A stretch of DNA of 64,000 bases, taken from positions 372,001 to 436,000 of the forward strand of contig NZ_JBGUAX010000005.1 of NCBI RefSeq assembly GCF_041821065.1. Direction: 5' to 3'. The DNA comes from Egicoccus sp. AB-alg2 (GTDB taxonomy: Bacteria; Actinomycetota; Nitriliruptoria; Nitriliruptorales; Nitriliruptoraceae). Positions 35,781 to 44,406 of this stretch are shown here, one piece after another (position 1 is the stretch's first letter; each line of letters starts with the position of its first letter). A program made the translations under genes and the position numbers. The notes beneath the pieces are model-generated. The model was not told the origin of the DNA. It made no database searches and was given only the letters and a program-made list of their open reading frames with translations.

Positions 35781-36070
35781 GTTGGGTGGCTTTCGTCTGC
35801 TTCTGGGCCGGCGTCACCGCGACGCTCGGGCACGAGCGGCGCCGGTCGCACGGTCCGGGGACGCGGCATGGACCCGACGGCGAGGTGGTGCGAGGACCGG
35901 CGGCACCTCAGGGAGGAGGCGTCGCGCCGTGGCAGGCGGGCACGCCGGCCGCGACCGGTCGGGACCGGGATCGTTCCATCTCCACCGCGGCCTGTCCATT
36001 CCGCGGGCCCGCCCGCGCGGACGGCTGGCGCGCGAGGGCGCCCCGGGGGGCGATAGGCTCCCGCCCGCCA

Positions 36071-36148
36071 CGGGGTGTGGCGCAGCTTGGCTAGCGCGCC
36101 GGCTTTGGGTGCCGGAGGCCGTCGGTTCGAATCCGGCCACCCCGACCA
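36071..36148 (+). tRNA. tRNA-Pro (anticodon TGG)
   Basis: The acceptor stem CGGGGTG (36071-36077) pairs with CACCCCG (36138-36144). The anticodon stem CGCCGGC...GCCGG holds loop TTTGGGT with anticodon TGG, and GGTTCGAATCC is the T-loop. CCA is encoded. A perfect terminator hairpin follows directly. Confidence 0.95.
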
Positions 36149-36151
36149 GCG

Positions 36152-36179
36152 GGCCTCGCGTCAGCGACGACGCGAGGCC
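36152..36179 (+). terminator. Terminator of tRNA-Pro, also overlapping the end of the HPF-like gene
   Basis: Perfect 11-bp stem GGCCTCGCGTC (36152-36162) with complement at 36169-36179, 6-nt loop, followed by TCCTTCTTC on the plus strand. The right arm encodes the last residues of the HPF-like protein, so one element may serve both directions. Confidence 0.75.
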
Positions 36180-36484
36180 TCCTTCTTCGTCACGTGCTTG
36201 TCGATCTGGGTGAACAGGTCGTCACGCACCTCGGCGACGGCGTCGTCGAGCTTGCGCTGGCTGGAGGTCGCGACCAGCTTCGGCAGCCCGCTGACCCAGC
36301 ACTCGAGCGCGACCCGCTGCTGGTCGCTGTCACGTCCCTTCACCGAGATCTCGAGCTCGACCTGCTCCGGGTTCCAGCGCTTCAGGCGGCGGTCGAGCTT
36401 CCCGGACAGGATCTCCGTCACCCGGTCGTACTCGTCGGGGCGGAACTCGGGGACGATGCGCAGCCGTTCGGCGATGGTGGTCAT
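36161..36484 (-). CDS. HPF/RaiA-like ribosome-associated protein
   Basis: 107 aa. The pattern strand-helix-three strands-helix fits the S30AE/HPF fold: VTEILSGKLDRRLKRW, VELEISVKGRDSDQQRVALECWV and a second helix DDAVAEVRDDLFTQIDKHVTKK. HPF proteins bind the decoding centre and preserve idle ribosomes. It lacks the long C-terminal dimerisation domain of actinobacterial long HPF, so it would be a short form. ATG 36484 has GAGG 10 nt upstream. Similarity is judged by pattern only. Confidence 0.6.
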   Translation of the reverse strand: MTTIAERLRIVPEFRPDEYDRVTEILSGKLDRRLKRWNPEQVELEISVKGRDSDQQRVALECWVSGLPKLVATSSQRKLDDAVAEVRDDLFTQIDKHVTKKEASRRR

Positions 36485-36638
36485 GTGGTGGCTACCTCGG
36501 TGCGGGGACGTGCGGGTGCTCGTTGCCGACGCTAGGCGGCGGCTACGGGGCGAGCAGGGCCACAGTGCCTCCCGCCGACCGGGGCGAAGGTCGCGAAGGT
36601 GCGCGCAAGTGTCGTTCGCTACCCTGCCGCCCGCATCC

Positions 36639-36713
36639 GCGGGTGTAGCTCAATGGCCAGAGCTCCAGTCTTCCAAACTGGCGATGAGGGTTCGATTCCC
36701 TTCACCCGCTCCA
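36639..36713 (+). tRNA. tRNA-Gly (anticodon TCC)
   Basis: The acceptor stem GCGGGTG (36639-36645) pairs with CACCCGC (36703-36709). The anticodon stem CCAGT...ACTGG surrounds CTTCCAA with anticodon TCC, and GGTTCGATTCC is the T-arm. CCA is encoded. A weak inverted repeat GTCCGGCC/GGCCGGAC (36736-36771) downstream may terminate it. Confidence 0.95.
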
Positions 36714-36793
36714 CTCCCTCCCCGGCCCGTGGCCCGTCCGGCCAGCCAACGCCGGCACACCGTGGCCGGACCCGTGGCTGCTACACACCTCTC

Positions 36794-38078
36794 ATGTCCT
36801 CCGGTACCCCCCACGGCCTCGAGCGCTCCACGGCGGCGAGCGAACGTGTCGCCAGCGACACCGTGCCCGAGCCTGCGCGTGGTCCGGCCCGGCTCCTGCT
36901 CGATCCGGTGTTCGGCCCGTTCTTCGCCGGCAAGCTCCTGTCGACCATGGGCATCTGGATCCACAACATCGCCGCGGCGATCGTGGTGTTCCAGCTGACC
37001 CGGTCGGCAACGCTGGTCGGCGCCGTCAGCATCGCCCAGTTCGCGCCCCAGTTCCTGCTCACGCCGCTCAGCGGCGCGCACGCCGACCGCGGCGACCGCC
37101 GCCGGCAACTGGTCGCCGGCCGGCTCGTCGCCGCGTCGGGCTCGGGTGGCCTGGCCGTGTACATCCTGGTCGTCGGGCTGGAGGGCACCGCCGGCGCCGC
37201 CGCCGTCATCGTCGCGGCCTTCGTCGTCGGCATCGGGTTCTCCATCGGCGGGCCGGCGATGCAGGCGCTGATCCCCTCGCTCGTCCGGCGGGCGGAGCTG
37301 CCCAGCGCCGTCGCGCTCAACTCGGTGCCCTTCACGATCGCCCGCGCGTCGGGCCCAGCCCTGGGCGCGGTGCTGGTGACCGCGGCGCACCCTGCGGCGG
37401 CGTTCGCGATCGCCGCCGCGAGCAACCTGCTCTTCGCCATCGTCATCGTCGCGGTGCGGATCCGCGAGGTCGCCCGCACACGGCCCCGCGACACCTCGGT
37501 CCGCGGAGGCCTGCGCCACGTGCGGGCCGACTCCGTGCTGTTGGCACTGCTGGCCGGTGCAGCGACCGTCGGCATCGGCACCGACCCCGTCATCACCCTG
37601 ACGCCGTCGCTGGCGGACGAGCTGGGCGCCGGCGAGCGGCTGGTGGGCGCACTGGCGTCGTCGTTCGGCGTCGGCGCGGCCATCGGCTTCGTCGTACTCG
37701 GCCGCGCCCGGCGCGTGCTCGGGCTGCCGCGGCTGGGCACGACGGGCCTGCTGCTGCTCGCCGCCGGGTTCGCGGCCCTGGCCTGGAGCGGCACGGCCTG
37801 GGTGGCGCTGAGCTGCCTCGTGGTCGCCGGCGCGGGCAATGACCTTCTCGCTGACGGCGCTCACCACGCTCATCCAGCAGCGCGTCCCCGAGGAGCTGCG
37901 GGGACGGGTCATGGCGCTGTGGTCGGTGGCCTTCCTGGGCACCCGTCCGCTGGCGGCGGCCGTCAACGGCGCCGTCGCCGACGCGACCTCGGTGCGGGTG
38001 GCACTGCTCGTGGTCGTGCTGGTCGTGCTGGTCGGCGCCTGGTTCGCCCGGCCGGCACGTGTGCGCTGGGCGGGGTGA
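36794..38078 (+). pseudogene. MFS transporter (MFS_3 type), frame interrupted by an apparent +1 shift near 37838
   Basis: From ATG 36794 the frame encodes about 348 residues of a drug/siderophore-type MFS permease (GPFFAGKLLSTMGIWIHNIAAA, GPALGAVLVTAAHPAAAF). At CGCGGGCAATGACC the family sequence moves to the next frame: dropping one A at 37838 gives AGAG-MTFSLTALTTLIQQRVPE and the expected last helices to the stop at 38078. Without the shift the original frame runs on as unrelated Arg/Gly-rich residues to 38170. It is either a genuine lesion, a sequencing error or, less likely, programmed frameshifting. Confidence 0.75.
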
Positions 38079-38179
38079 ACGCCGCCCGAGGGACACCCCG
38101 TGATGACACCCGACTATCGGCGACCGCCGGCGGGCGCCTAGATTCCGCGCCGACCGGTCGTCCCCCGTGAGGTGTCCTC

Positions 38180-38752
38180 GTGTCCAGCGCCGCCTATCCG
38201 CACCATCGTGTCCTGACCGACGTGCTGCCCGGCGAGCGCGTCCGCGACGTCGTGCTGTCGGTCGGCTTCGCCGTCGCGATCGCCGTGTCGGCACAGCTCT
38301 TCTTCTACCTGCCCGGGAACCCGGTGCCGGTGACGGGCCAGACCTTCGCCGTCCTGGTGGGTGCGATCGTGCTGGGCCGCACGCGCGCCGCGGCCGGCGC
38401 CCTGCTCTACCTCGCGGTCGGTGCCGCCGGCGTCCCGTGGTTCACGGCCGCCGGCCCCCACACGCTGGGCTACATCGTCGGCTTCGTCGTCGCGGCCGCG
38501 GTCGTCGGCGCGATGGTCCGCCGGCTGGGCTCGCGCACGCCGCTGCAGGTGATCGGCGCCATGGCGGTCGGCAACCTGCTGATCTGGGCCTTCGGCGCCG
38601 CCGGGCTCGCGCTGGTGCTCGGTCTGTCCGCCACGGAGGCCGTCGCCACCGGCGTCGTCCCGTTCCTGTTCGGGGACGCGGTCAAGCTGCTCGCGGCGGC
38701 CGCGGCCGTCCCGGCGGCGTGGAAGCTGGTCGACCGGGTCGAGCGCCGCTGA
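38180..38752 (+). CDS. bioY: Biotin transporter substrate-binding component BioY
   Basis: 190 aa ECF-type S component with six helices that binds biotin in the membrane. Family signatures are PGNPVPVTGQTFAVLVGAIVLG, GAAGVPWF and GYIVGFVVAA. The energising BioM/BioN or EcfAT genes are not in the window; some BioY proteins act with shared ECF modules. GTG 38180 has GAGG 6 nt upstream. Confidence 0.93.
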   Translation: MSSAAYPHHRVLTDVLPGERVRDVVLSVGFAVAIAVSAQLFFYLPGNPVPVTGQTFAVLVGAIVLGRTRAAAGALLYLAVGAAGVPWFTAAGPHTLGYIVGFVVAAAVVGAMVRRLGSRTPLQVIGAMAVGNLLIWAFGAAGLALVLGLSATEAVATGVVPFLFGDAVKLLAAAAAVPAAWKLVDRVERR

Positions 38753-38762
38753 GCCACGGGGC

Positions 38763-38954
38763 TCAACGTCGCTTGGGCATCACCAGCCACAGCACCAGGT
38801 AGGCGAGCTCGCTGGCACCCGTGATCGCGAAGATCACGAACAGCAGACGGACGAGCCCGGTGCTGAAGCCGTAGTGCTGCGCGATCCCCGAGCAGACCCC
38901 GGCGATCAGCCGCCCGTCGCCGCGTCCTGGTCGGTCGAGCCGCTTGCTGGCCAT
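38763..38954 (-). CDS. PspC-domain small membrane protein
   Basis: 63 aa. It contains the PspC core DGRLIAGVCSGIAQHYGFSTGLVRLLFVI followed (here cut) by a second helix ending in a basic MPKRR tail. PspC proteins take part in envelope-stress signalling, but such single-domain forms are mostly uncharacterised. ATG 38954 has GGAG 7 nt upstream. It converges with bioY, the stops being 10 nt apart. Confidence 0.8.
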   Translation of the reverse strand: MASKRLDRPGRGDGRLIAGVCSGIAQHYGFSTGLVRLLFVIFAITGASELAYLVLWLVMPKRR

Positions 38955-39035
38955 GGGCTGCTCCTCGTCGCGTTTCGCGGTCGCTCCGTCGCGTGCCACC
39001 CTGCCAGGGGATCGCCGACGGCGAATGGGGACACC

Positions 39036-39440
39036 GTGACCGAACGCAAGCCCTCCGGCATGAGTTGGGAGTCGTGGATCGAGCGGCAGATCCGCGAGGC
39101 GCAGGAACGCGGCGAGTTCGAGGGCCTGCCCGGTGCCGGCCGCCCGATCGCCGACCTGCACGCGCCACGCGACGAGAACTGGTGGATCAAGAAGAAGCTC
39201 GAGCGTGAGCGCATCGCCGCGCTACCGCCCGCGCTGGCCATCCGCCACGAACGCGACGAAGCCATGCAGCGCGTCACCGAGGCCCGCTCCGAGGCGCAGG
39301 TGCGCACCATCGTCGAGGCACTGAACGCGCGTATCCGCCGCGTGAACGCGACCGTGACCAGCGGACCGTCGACGTCGATCGGCGTGCTGGACGTCGATGC
39401 CGTGGTCGCCGCGTGGCGACGCGGCCGCGACGGCGGCTGA
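39036..39440 (+). CDS. DUF1992 (DnaJ-homologue subfamily C member 28-like) protein
   Basis: 134 aa with the full DUF1992 signature: SWIERQIREAQERGEFEGLP, GAGRPIADL, DENWWIKKKLERE, and LPPALAIRHERDE. Function unknown; the family has no J-domain of its own in bacteria. GTG 39036 has GGGGA 5 nt upstream. It is divergent from the PspC gene, with 81 bp between starts. Confidence 0.85.
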   Translation: MTERKPSGMSWESWIERQIREAQERGEFEGLPGAGRPIADLHAPRDENWWIKKKLERERIAALPPALAIRHERDEAMQRVTEARSEAQVRTIVEALNARIRRVNATVTSGPSTSIGVLDVDAVVAAWRRGRDGG

Positions 39441-39502
39441 GCGGGGAACGGCACGGCGTCCGGCAGAGCGCGGCTGGTGGGGTGTGCCGTGACCGCTTCC
39501 GT

Positions 39503-40045
39503 TCAGCCGAACCACACCCAGACGCTCACGAGTCCGGCGCCCACCCCAGCGACGAGGGTGGTCAGCCACCAGCGCCGGCCGCGGGCCGACACCTGACGTT
39601 CGGCGAGGTAGCTGGCCACGCCCCCACCGATCCCGGCCGGGACGGTCGTCGCGACCGAGTCACGAAGGCCGGTTGCGGTGAGGTCGGGCAGTGAGCCGCC
39701 GAAGAAGAACAGCCACAGCGGGACGAGGCCTGCGAGCACGCCGACACCGATGACCGGTACGAGGGCGCCCTGCAGTTGCGGTGGCGCGAATCTCGACAAC
39801 AGCCATCGCGCGCCGGAGGCGAAGAGCGTCAGCCCGCCGACCAGGAGGGTGATCGGGAACGCGAAGAGCAGGATCGAGCCGACGGGCCAGTCCGGGTCGG
39901 CGGCGAGAATCAGCACGATGGCCAGGATGCTGACGGTCAGCGTCGCGCCGAACCAGCGGAGGATCCATCGGCCCCAGGGATCGAGCGGGTTCGAGGTGTG
40001 GTCGCGATCGAACCGCGGGTGGAAGTCGCTCGGCGCGCCAGCCAT
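39503..40045 (-). CDS. Hypothetical four- to five-helix membrane protein
   Basis: 180 aa, no family recognised. Hydrophobic helices lie near residues 30-50 (WFGATLTVSILAIVLILAA), 57-78, 95-115, about 127-150 and the C-terminus (TTLVAGVGAGLVSVWVWFG). The N-terminal 25 residues are hydrophilic (FHPRFDRDHTSNPLDPWGRW). ATG 40045 is preferred over ATG 40078 because GGGGGA lies 9 nt upstream. Neighbours give no functional hint. Confidence 0.6.
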   Translation of the reverse strand: MAGAPSDFHPRFDRDHTSNPLDPWGRWILRWFGATLTVSILAIVLILAADPDWPVGSILLFAFPITLLVGGLTLFASGARWLLSRFAPPQLQGALVPVIGVGVLAGLVPLWLFFFGGSLPDLTATGLRDSVATTVPAGIGGGVASYLAERQVSARGRRWWLTTLVAGVGAGLVSVWVWFG

Positions 40046-40150
40046 CGGTCGTCGTCCCCCACATCGCGACGTCGCCATCGTTGCATGCGCCGTGCCCGTC
40101 AGGTGGTGAAGCGGGCGTGCCGGAATGGCTTCCCGGTGCGGCGGGGGACG

Positions 40151-40417
40151 TCAGGGGCCGGGAGCAGACACCCTGCGCCGGATGCGGATCGGCCCTCGCG
40201 CCTGCGCCGCGTCGACCACGACCCCACCCTGCGTGACGTCCACCTCACCGGCGGCGGCGAGCCGCGCAGCGGCCAGTCGGGCGGGCCCCATCAACTGGCG
40301 CCAGTCGTCCTCGCCCACCCGGCGAGCCGCCTCGGACGGGCAGATGCTCGCGCCGTCGGCCCGGGCAGCGAGCAGTGCACGGATGGCGCCCTCGAGCCGG
40401 TCCTCCACATCGGTCAC
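40151..40417 (-). CDS. DUF3253 small protein
   Basis: 88 aa, with the DUF3253 pattern of a winged-helix-like domain: LEGAIRALLAARADGASICPSEAARRV, WRQLMGPARLAAARLAAAGEV, VTQGGVVVDAAQARGPIRIRR. Function unknown. GTG 40417 has AGGAG 5 nt upstream and removes a low-quality N-terminal run present if translation began at 40540. Confidence 0.8.
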   Translation of the reverse strand: MTDVEDRLEGAIRALLAARADGASICPSEAARRVGEDDWRQLMGPARLAAARLAAAGEVDVTQGGVVVDAAQARGPIRIRRRVSAPGP

Positions 40418-40521
40418 GGTCGCTCCTTCGAGTCCACGCCCCCCCCGCCCGCGGGACCAGGACGGGGACGTCAGGGGTTCGGTCGCGGCCGAAGACGCAG
40501 ATGCCGCGCCCCGGGACCCAC

Positions 40522-40546
40522 AAAGGTATGCTCCGATCATACCTTT
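40522..40546. promoter_or_regulatory. Palindromic operator upstream of the ATPase gene
   Basis: AAAGGTATG (40522-40530) and its exact complement CATACCTTT (40538-40546) with a 7-bp spacer, an AT-rich island 33-57 bp before the ATPase start. The strength of the symmetry suggests a dedicated repressor, possibly autoregulation by a neighbour not recognised here. Confidence 0.6.
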
Positions 40547-40578
40547 TCGGTACTTTCGCGTGATACCCGGAGCGTGGC

Positions 40579-41661
40579 GTGGAGCTCTCCCCGTTCGACT
40601 ACACCGGCCCGCTGCCGCCCGAGCTCGTGCGCGGCCGCGACGACCTGCTCGTCGACCTCACCGAACGGGCCACGGCCCGCTCGCCCACCGCGCTGCTCGG
40701 ACCCCGCCGCTACGGCAAGACCAGCGTGCTGCAACGCCTCGCGGCCGACCTCACGGAATCCGCGGTCGTCACCATCGACCTGATGCCCGCGCAGACCCCC
40801 AACGACGTCGCCCGCGCCCTTTCCGCTGCGCTGCTCGACACCGACGCCGACGTCGCCCGCAACGCCACCGAGGTGTCCGCCACCCTCGGCTTCAACCTCG
40901 TCGGGCTGCGCGGCCAGGTCACCTCGACCCGCCCTGCCGACCGACCCGACCCCGCAGCCGCCTACGCCAACCTCGTCGACACCCTCGTCCGGACCGCGTT
41001 GCGTCGCCCGACCGTCATCATCTTCGACGAGTTCCAGCAGATCGCGACCGTCCCCAACGGCACCGCGGTGCTCCGCGCCGCGCTCCAGCACCACTACAAG
41101 GACATCGGCCTGCTGTTCGCCGGGTCCGCGCCATCGGCGATGCGCGGCATCTTCTCCAACCACGCCCAGCCGTTCCTCCACCAGGCACAGATCGTCGAGA
41201 TCGGGCCGCTCGACCTGCCCGCCACCCAGCACATCGTGAACGACGGGTTCACCACGACCGGCCGCACCCCCGGAGCGGTCGCGTCGCTCATCCACCAGTT
41301 CACCCGCGGCCACCCGCTTCGCACCATGCAAGCCGCCCACGTCGCCTGGCTGCACGCCACCAACGCCCCCGCCGACACCACCTGGGGCGCGGCACTCGCG
41401 ACCATCCGGAAGTCCGCCCGCCCCGAGGTCTCGGCCGTCTACGAGCAACTGCCCGACACCCACCAGCGGACGCTGCGGGTCGTCGCCCACCGCCGTTCCG
41501 CGCTCGGCGTCGCCGGCGAACTGGTCAACCTCAGCAAGGGCAGCGCCCAGGGCGCCCACCGCAGCCTGCTCGACCACGGCCACCTCGTCGACGTGGACGG
41601 CAGCCTGCACGTCACCGACCCGTTCCTCGCGGACTGGCTGGTCGAGACCCACCCGCTCTGA
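40579..41661 (+). CDS. Archaeal-type P-loop ATPase (ATPase_2/AAA-like)
   Basis: 360 aa. Walker A is LLGPRRYGKTSVLQRLA, Walker B TVIIFDEFQQI, and the sensor region is LLFAGSAPSAMRGIF. The C-terminal third has a winged-helix shape (LRVVAHRRSALGVAGELVNLSKGSAQG, cut). The GPRRxGKTS form is typical of the archaeal ATPase family whose bacterial members are mostly uncharacterised and often mobile. GTG 40579 has GGAG upstream. A strongly palindromic AT-rich element lies just upstream. Function unknown. Confidence 0.8.
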   Translation: MELSPFDYTGPLPPELVRGRDDLLVDLTERATARSPTALLGPRRYGKTSVLQRLAADLTESAVVTIDLMPAQTPNDVARALSAALLDTDADVARNATEVSATLGFNLVGLRGQVTSTRPADRPDPAAAYANLVDTLVRTALRRPTVIIFDEFQQIATVPNGTAVLRAALQHHYKDIGLLFAGSAPSAMRGIFSNHAQPFLHQAQIVEIGPLDLPATQHIVNDGFTTTGRTPGAVASLIHQFTRGHPLRTMQAAHVAWLHATNAPADTTWGAALATIRKSARPEVSAVYEQLPDTHQRTLRVVAHRRSALGVAGELVNLSKGSAQGAHRSLLDHGHLVDVDGSLHVTDPFLADWLVETHPL

Positions 41662-41698
41662 CCACCCGCCGGCGTGTTGCTGCGAGCTCCGACGAGGG

Positions 41699-42337
41699 TC
41701 AGCCGCCCAGCGCGTCGGCGATCGGCGTGTCACCGGTGGCGATCTCGTAGGTCTGTCCGATGGTGGCCGGCGCGGCAAGGCACACGGCGATGGTCGCCGC
41801 CACGTCCTCACGTGGGATCTTGTCGCCCCGGGACACCGAGGTGGTGATCCGGCCGGTGCCGGGGTCGTCGGTCAGTCCGACCGGCCGCAGGATCGTGTGG
41901 TCCAGACCGCTGTCGGCCAGCGCGGCGTCGGCGCGGCCCTTGGCCCGCAGGTAGACGTCGAACACCTCGTCACCCGGGTGGTCGGCATCGGCGTTGACCG
42001 AGCTGACCATCACGTAGCGCGACACGCCGGCCTGCCGCGCCGCGTCGACGAGCTTGACGGCGCCGCCGTAGTCGACGGACTCCTTGCGCGGAGCGCCGCT
42101 GCCCGGGCCGGCCCCGGCCGCGAACACGACCGCGTCCACCTCGCCGACGGCCTCGGCGAGGGCGGCCGCGTCGGCTTCCTCGAGATCGCACAGCACCGGC
42201 TGGGCACCCGCGTCGCGCAGGTCGTCGAAGTGCTCCTCCTTGCGGACGATGGAGCGGACCTCGTCGCCACGCCGGGCCAGGATGCGGGCCAGGTGCAGGG
42301 CGATCTTGCCGTGGCCTCCGGCGATGGCGACACGCAT
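41699..42337 (-). CDS. NAD(P)-binding SDR-like protein (atypical SDR, NmrA/YwnB type)
   Basis: 212 aa. It has a Rossmann start MRVAIAGGHGKIALHLARILARRGDEV, a NAD(P)-binding atypical-SDR pattern (VFAAGAGPGSG, RYVMVSSVNAD) and LRPVGLTDDPGTG near the end. No classical Tyr-x-x-x-Lys pair was identified at the usual place, in keeping with non-catalytic or redox-sensing family members. ATG 42337 has GAGGA 6 nt upstream. It is divergent from the thiamine operon. Confidence 0.85.
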   Translation of the reverse strand: MRVAIAGGHGKIALHLARILARRGDEVRSIVRKEEHFDDLRDAGAQPVLCDLEEADAAALAEAVGEVDAVVFAAGAGPGSGAPRKESVDYGGAVKLVDAARQAGVSRYVMVSSVNADADHPGDEVFDVYLRAKGRADAALADSGLDHTILRPVGLTDDPGTGRITTSVSRGDKIPREDVAATIAVCLAAPATIGQTYEIATGDTPIADALGG

Positions 42338-42437
42338 GGACGTTCCTCGTTCGATTCGGCGTCGCAGGGACGGGATCGACGCTACCGAGCGGATAGGCTG
42401 GCTCGTGTCGGCGGCACCTGGCCGCTCGACACGACGA

Positions 42438-42562
42438 CACCCGGGGAGCTCGGGACAGCCGGGCTGAGAGGGTGGCCGCCTCACCGCCGCGCACCTGCGC
42501 GGCGGTGGAGGGCGTCACCGACCCGTGGAACCTGAGCCGGGTAATGCCGGCGGAGGGAGGTG
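42438..42562 (+). promoter_or_regulatory. TPP riboswitch (thi-box)
   Basis: The conserved core is complete: CTGAGA at 42464-42469, ACCCGTGGAACCTGA near 42521, and CCGGGTAATGCCGGCG, with P1 strands CACC (42438-42441) and GGTG (42559-42562). An additional P3 hairpin, 11 bp with an ACCT loop (42482-42507), extends the usual fold. The 3' strand includes GGAGGGAGG (42552-42560), which is also the ribosome binding site for ATG 42568, so ligand binding should block translation. Confidence 0.95.
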
Positions 42563-42567
42563 CGACG

Positions 42568-43272
42568 ATGCTGCCCGGACCCTCGGTCCCGTTCCCGGAC
42601 GCCGCGACCCCGGACATCGCGCCGGAGATCGTGGTGCTGGTCGGTGGCGACCCGGTCCTGCACGACCGGGTCCCGCAGCTGCCGCAGCGGGCGTTCGTCA
42701 TCGCCGCGGACTCGGGGCTGCACCTCGCCCACGAGTTCGGTCTGCCGGTCCACCTCGTCGTCGGCGACCTCGACTCGGTCCGGCCCGAGCGCCTCGCCGC
42801 GGCCCGGGCCGCCGGGGTCCCGGTCCACCAGCACCCGGTGGACAAGGACGAGACCGACCTGGCCATCGCGCTGGATGCGGCCACCCGGTTCGCGCCGGCG
42901 CGGGTCACCCTGCTGGGCGGCCACGGCGGACGCCTCGACCACCTGCTCGGCAACGCCCTCGTGCTCGCCGCCGAGGCGTATCGCGAGCTGACGCTGACCG
43001 CCCTGGTCGCGTCGGCCACGATCACGGTGGTCCGCGGCGAACGCGAACTTCGTGGGCAGCCGGGCGACTACGTCAGCCTGCTCCCGGCCCACGGCCCGGC
43101 GCGGGGGATCACCACGTCGGGCTTGCGGTTCCCGCTCTCGGACGAGGACCTCCCGGCCGGGTCGACGCGCGGCATCAGCAACCAGTTCCTGTCCGATCGC
43201 GCCACCGTGCGGTTGACCGACGGCGTCCTGCTCGCCGTCCAACCCGGTGAGCGCGGTCCCGACCACGCCTGA
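42568..43272 (+). CDS. Thiamine pyrophosphokinase-like protein
   Basis: 234 aa. The TPK catalytic-domain motifs are VIAADSGLHLAHEFG, VVGDLDSVRPER, DKDETDLAIALD and GGHGGRLDHLLGN; a C-terminal substrate-binding region has VSLLPAHGPARGITTSGLRF. It would convert thiamine to TPP with ATP, directly after thiamine import by the neighbouring genes. ATG 42568 uses the ribosome binding site inside the riboswitch. The stop is 9 nt before thiB. Confidence 0.93.
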   Translation: MLPGPSVPFPDAATPDIAPEIVVLVGGDPVLHDRVPQLPQRAFVIAADSGLHLAHEFGLPVHLVVGDLDSVRPERLAAARAAGVPVHQHPVDKDETDLAIALDAATRFAPARVTLLGGHGGRLDHLLGNALVLAAEAYRELTLTALVASATITVVRGERELRGQPGDYVSLLPAHGPARGITTSGLRFPLSDEDLPAGSTRGISNQFLSDRATVRLTDGVLLAVQPGERGPDHA

Positions 43273-43281
43273 GGAGTACCC

Positions 43282-44406
43282 ATGCGCACCCGTCTGCGCG
43301 CCGTCGCAGGTGGCCTGGCCCTGGCCCTGCTGCTCGCGGCCTGTGGGGAGGCGGCCGACGAGTCCGCCGGCCCTGACGAGCCCGAGCCCACGGAGGACGA
43401 GACCGGCCCCGACGACATGTCGCCACCCGAGGACCTGCCCGACCAGGTGACCATCACGCTGGTCACCCACGACTCGTTCGACGTCGAGGAGGAGGTGCTC
43501 GCCAGGTTCTCCACGGAGACCGGTATCAACGTGGACATCGTGCCGGGCGGGGATGCCGGCTCGACCGTGAACCAGGCCATCCTCACCCGCGACGCCCCGC
43601 TGGGCGACGTGCTGTTCGGCGTCGACAACACGTTCCTGTCCCGCGCCCTGGACGAAGAGATCTTCGTCCCCTACGAGTCGCCCGCGCTGGCCGGGGTCGA
43701 CCCGCAGTTCCTGCTCGACGACCAGCACCGGGTCACCCCGGTCGACTTCGGCGACGTGTGCCTCAACTACGACCGCGCCTGGTTCGAGGAGAACGACGTC
43801 GAGGTACCCGACGACCTCCAGGACCTGACCGACGAGGCCTACACCGGGCTGCTCACCGTGATGAACCCCGCCACCTCCTCCCCCGGCCTGGCGTTCCTGC
43901 TGGCGAGCGTCGAACGGTTCGGCGAGGACGGCTACCTCGACTTCTGGGAGGCGTTGGCGGACAACGACGTGCTGGTCACCGACGGCTGGTCCGAGGCCTA
44001 CTACGACGAGTTCAGCGCCACCGGTGACGGCGAGCGCCCGCTGGTCGTGTCGTACGCCTCCAGCCCGCCGGCCGAGGTCTACTTCGCCGACCCGCCACCC
44101 GACGAGCCGCCGACCGGCGTCATCGAGGCGTCGTGCTTCCGGCAGGTCGAGTTCGCCGGGATCCTGCAGGGCACGGAGCACGAGGCGGAAGCGCGCCTGC
44201 TCGTCGACTTCCTGCTGTCCGAGGCCTTCCAGGAGACCCTGCCGCTGACCATGTTCGTCTTCCCGGTGGTCGAGGACACGCCGCTGCCGGAGGTGTTCGA
44301 ACAGCACGCCGTCGTCCCCGACGAGCCGCTGCAGCTCGACCCGGAGGAGATCGGCGCGGGACGCGAGGAATGGATCGACGCCTGGACGCGCACGGTCCTG
44401 CGGTGA
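43282..44406 (+). CDS. thiB: Thiamine ABC transporter substrate-binding lipoprotein (ThiB)
   Basis: 374 aa. The lipobox LLAAC (Cys near 21) is followed by a 35-residue acidic linker and a type-II binding domain. TLVTHDSFDVEEEVLARFSTETG, GDVLFGVDNTFLSRAL and PVDFGDVCLNYDRAWF match ThiB (the last includes the conserved D-F-G-D-V-C-L-N-Y-D stretch). It delivers thiamine or its phosphates to ThiP. ATG 43282 follows a GAGGAG site. The stop overlaps thiP. Confidence 0.93.
   Translation: MRTRLRAVAGGLALALLLAACGEAADESAGPDEPEPTEDETGPDDMSPPEDLPDQVTITLVTHDSFDVEEEVLARFSTETGINVDIVPGGDAGSTVNQAILTRDAPLGDVLFGVDNTFLSRALDEEIFVPYESPALAGVDPQFLLDDQHRVTPVDFGDVCLNYDRAWFEENDVEVPDDLQDLTDEAYTGLLTVMNPATSSPGLAFLLASVERFGEDGYLDFWEALADNDVLVTDGWSEAYYDEFSATGDGERPLVVSYASSPPAEVYFADPPPDEPPTGVIEASCFRQVEFAGILQGTEHEAEARLLVDFLLSEAFQETLPLTMFVFPVVEDTPLPEVFEQHAVVPDEPLQLDPEEIGAGREEWIDAWTRTVLR

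Noticed and set aside
36599-36793. In-frame extension of the MFS gene upstream of 36794
   Set aside because: It would translate through the tRNA-Gly gene, so the ATG at 36794 is taken.
39448-39490. Inverted repeat ACGGCAC/GTGCCGT after the DUF1992 gene
   Set aside because: Only 7 bp with a 29-nt loop; it could be chance at this GC content.
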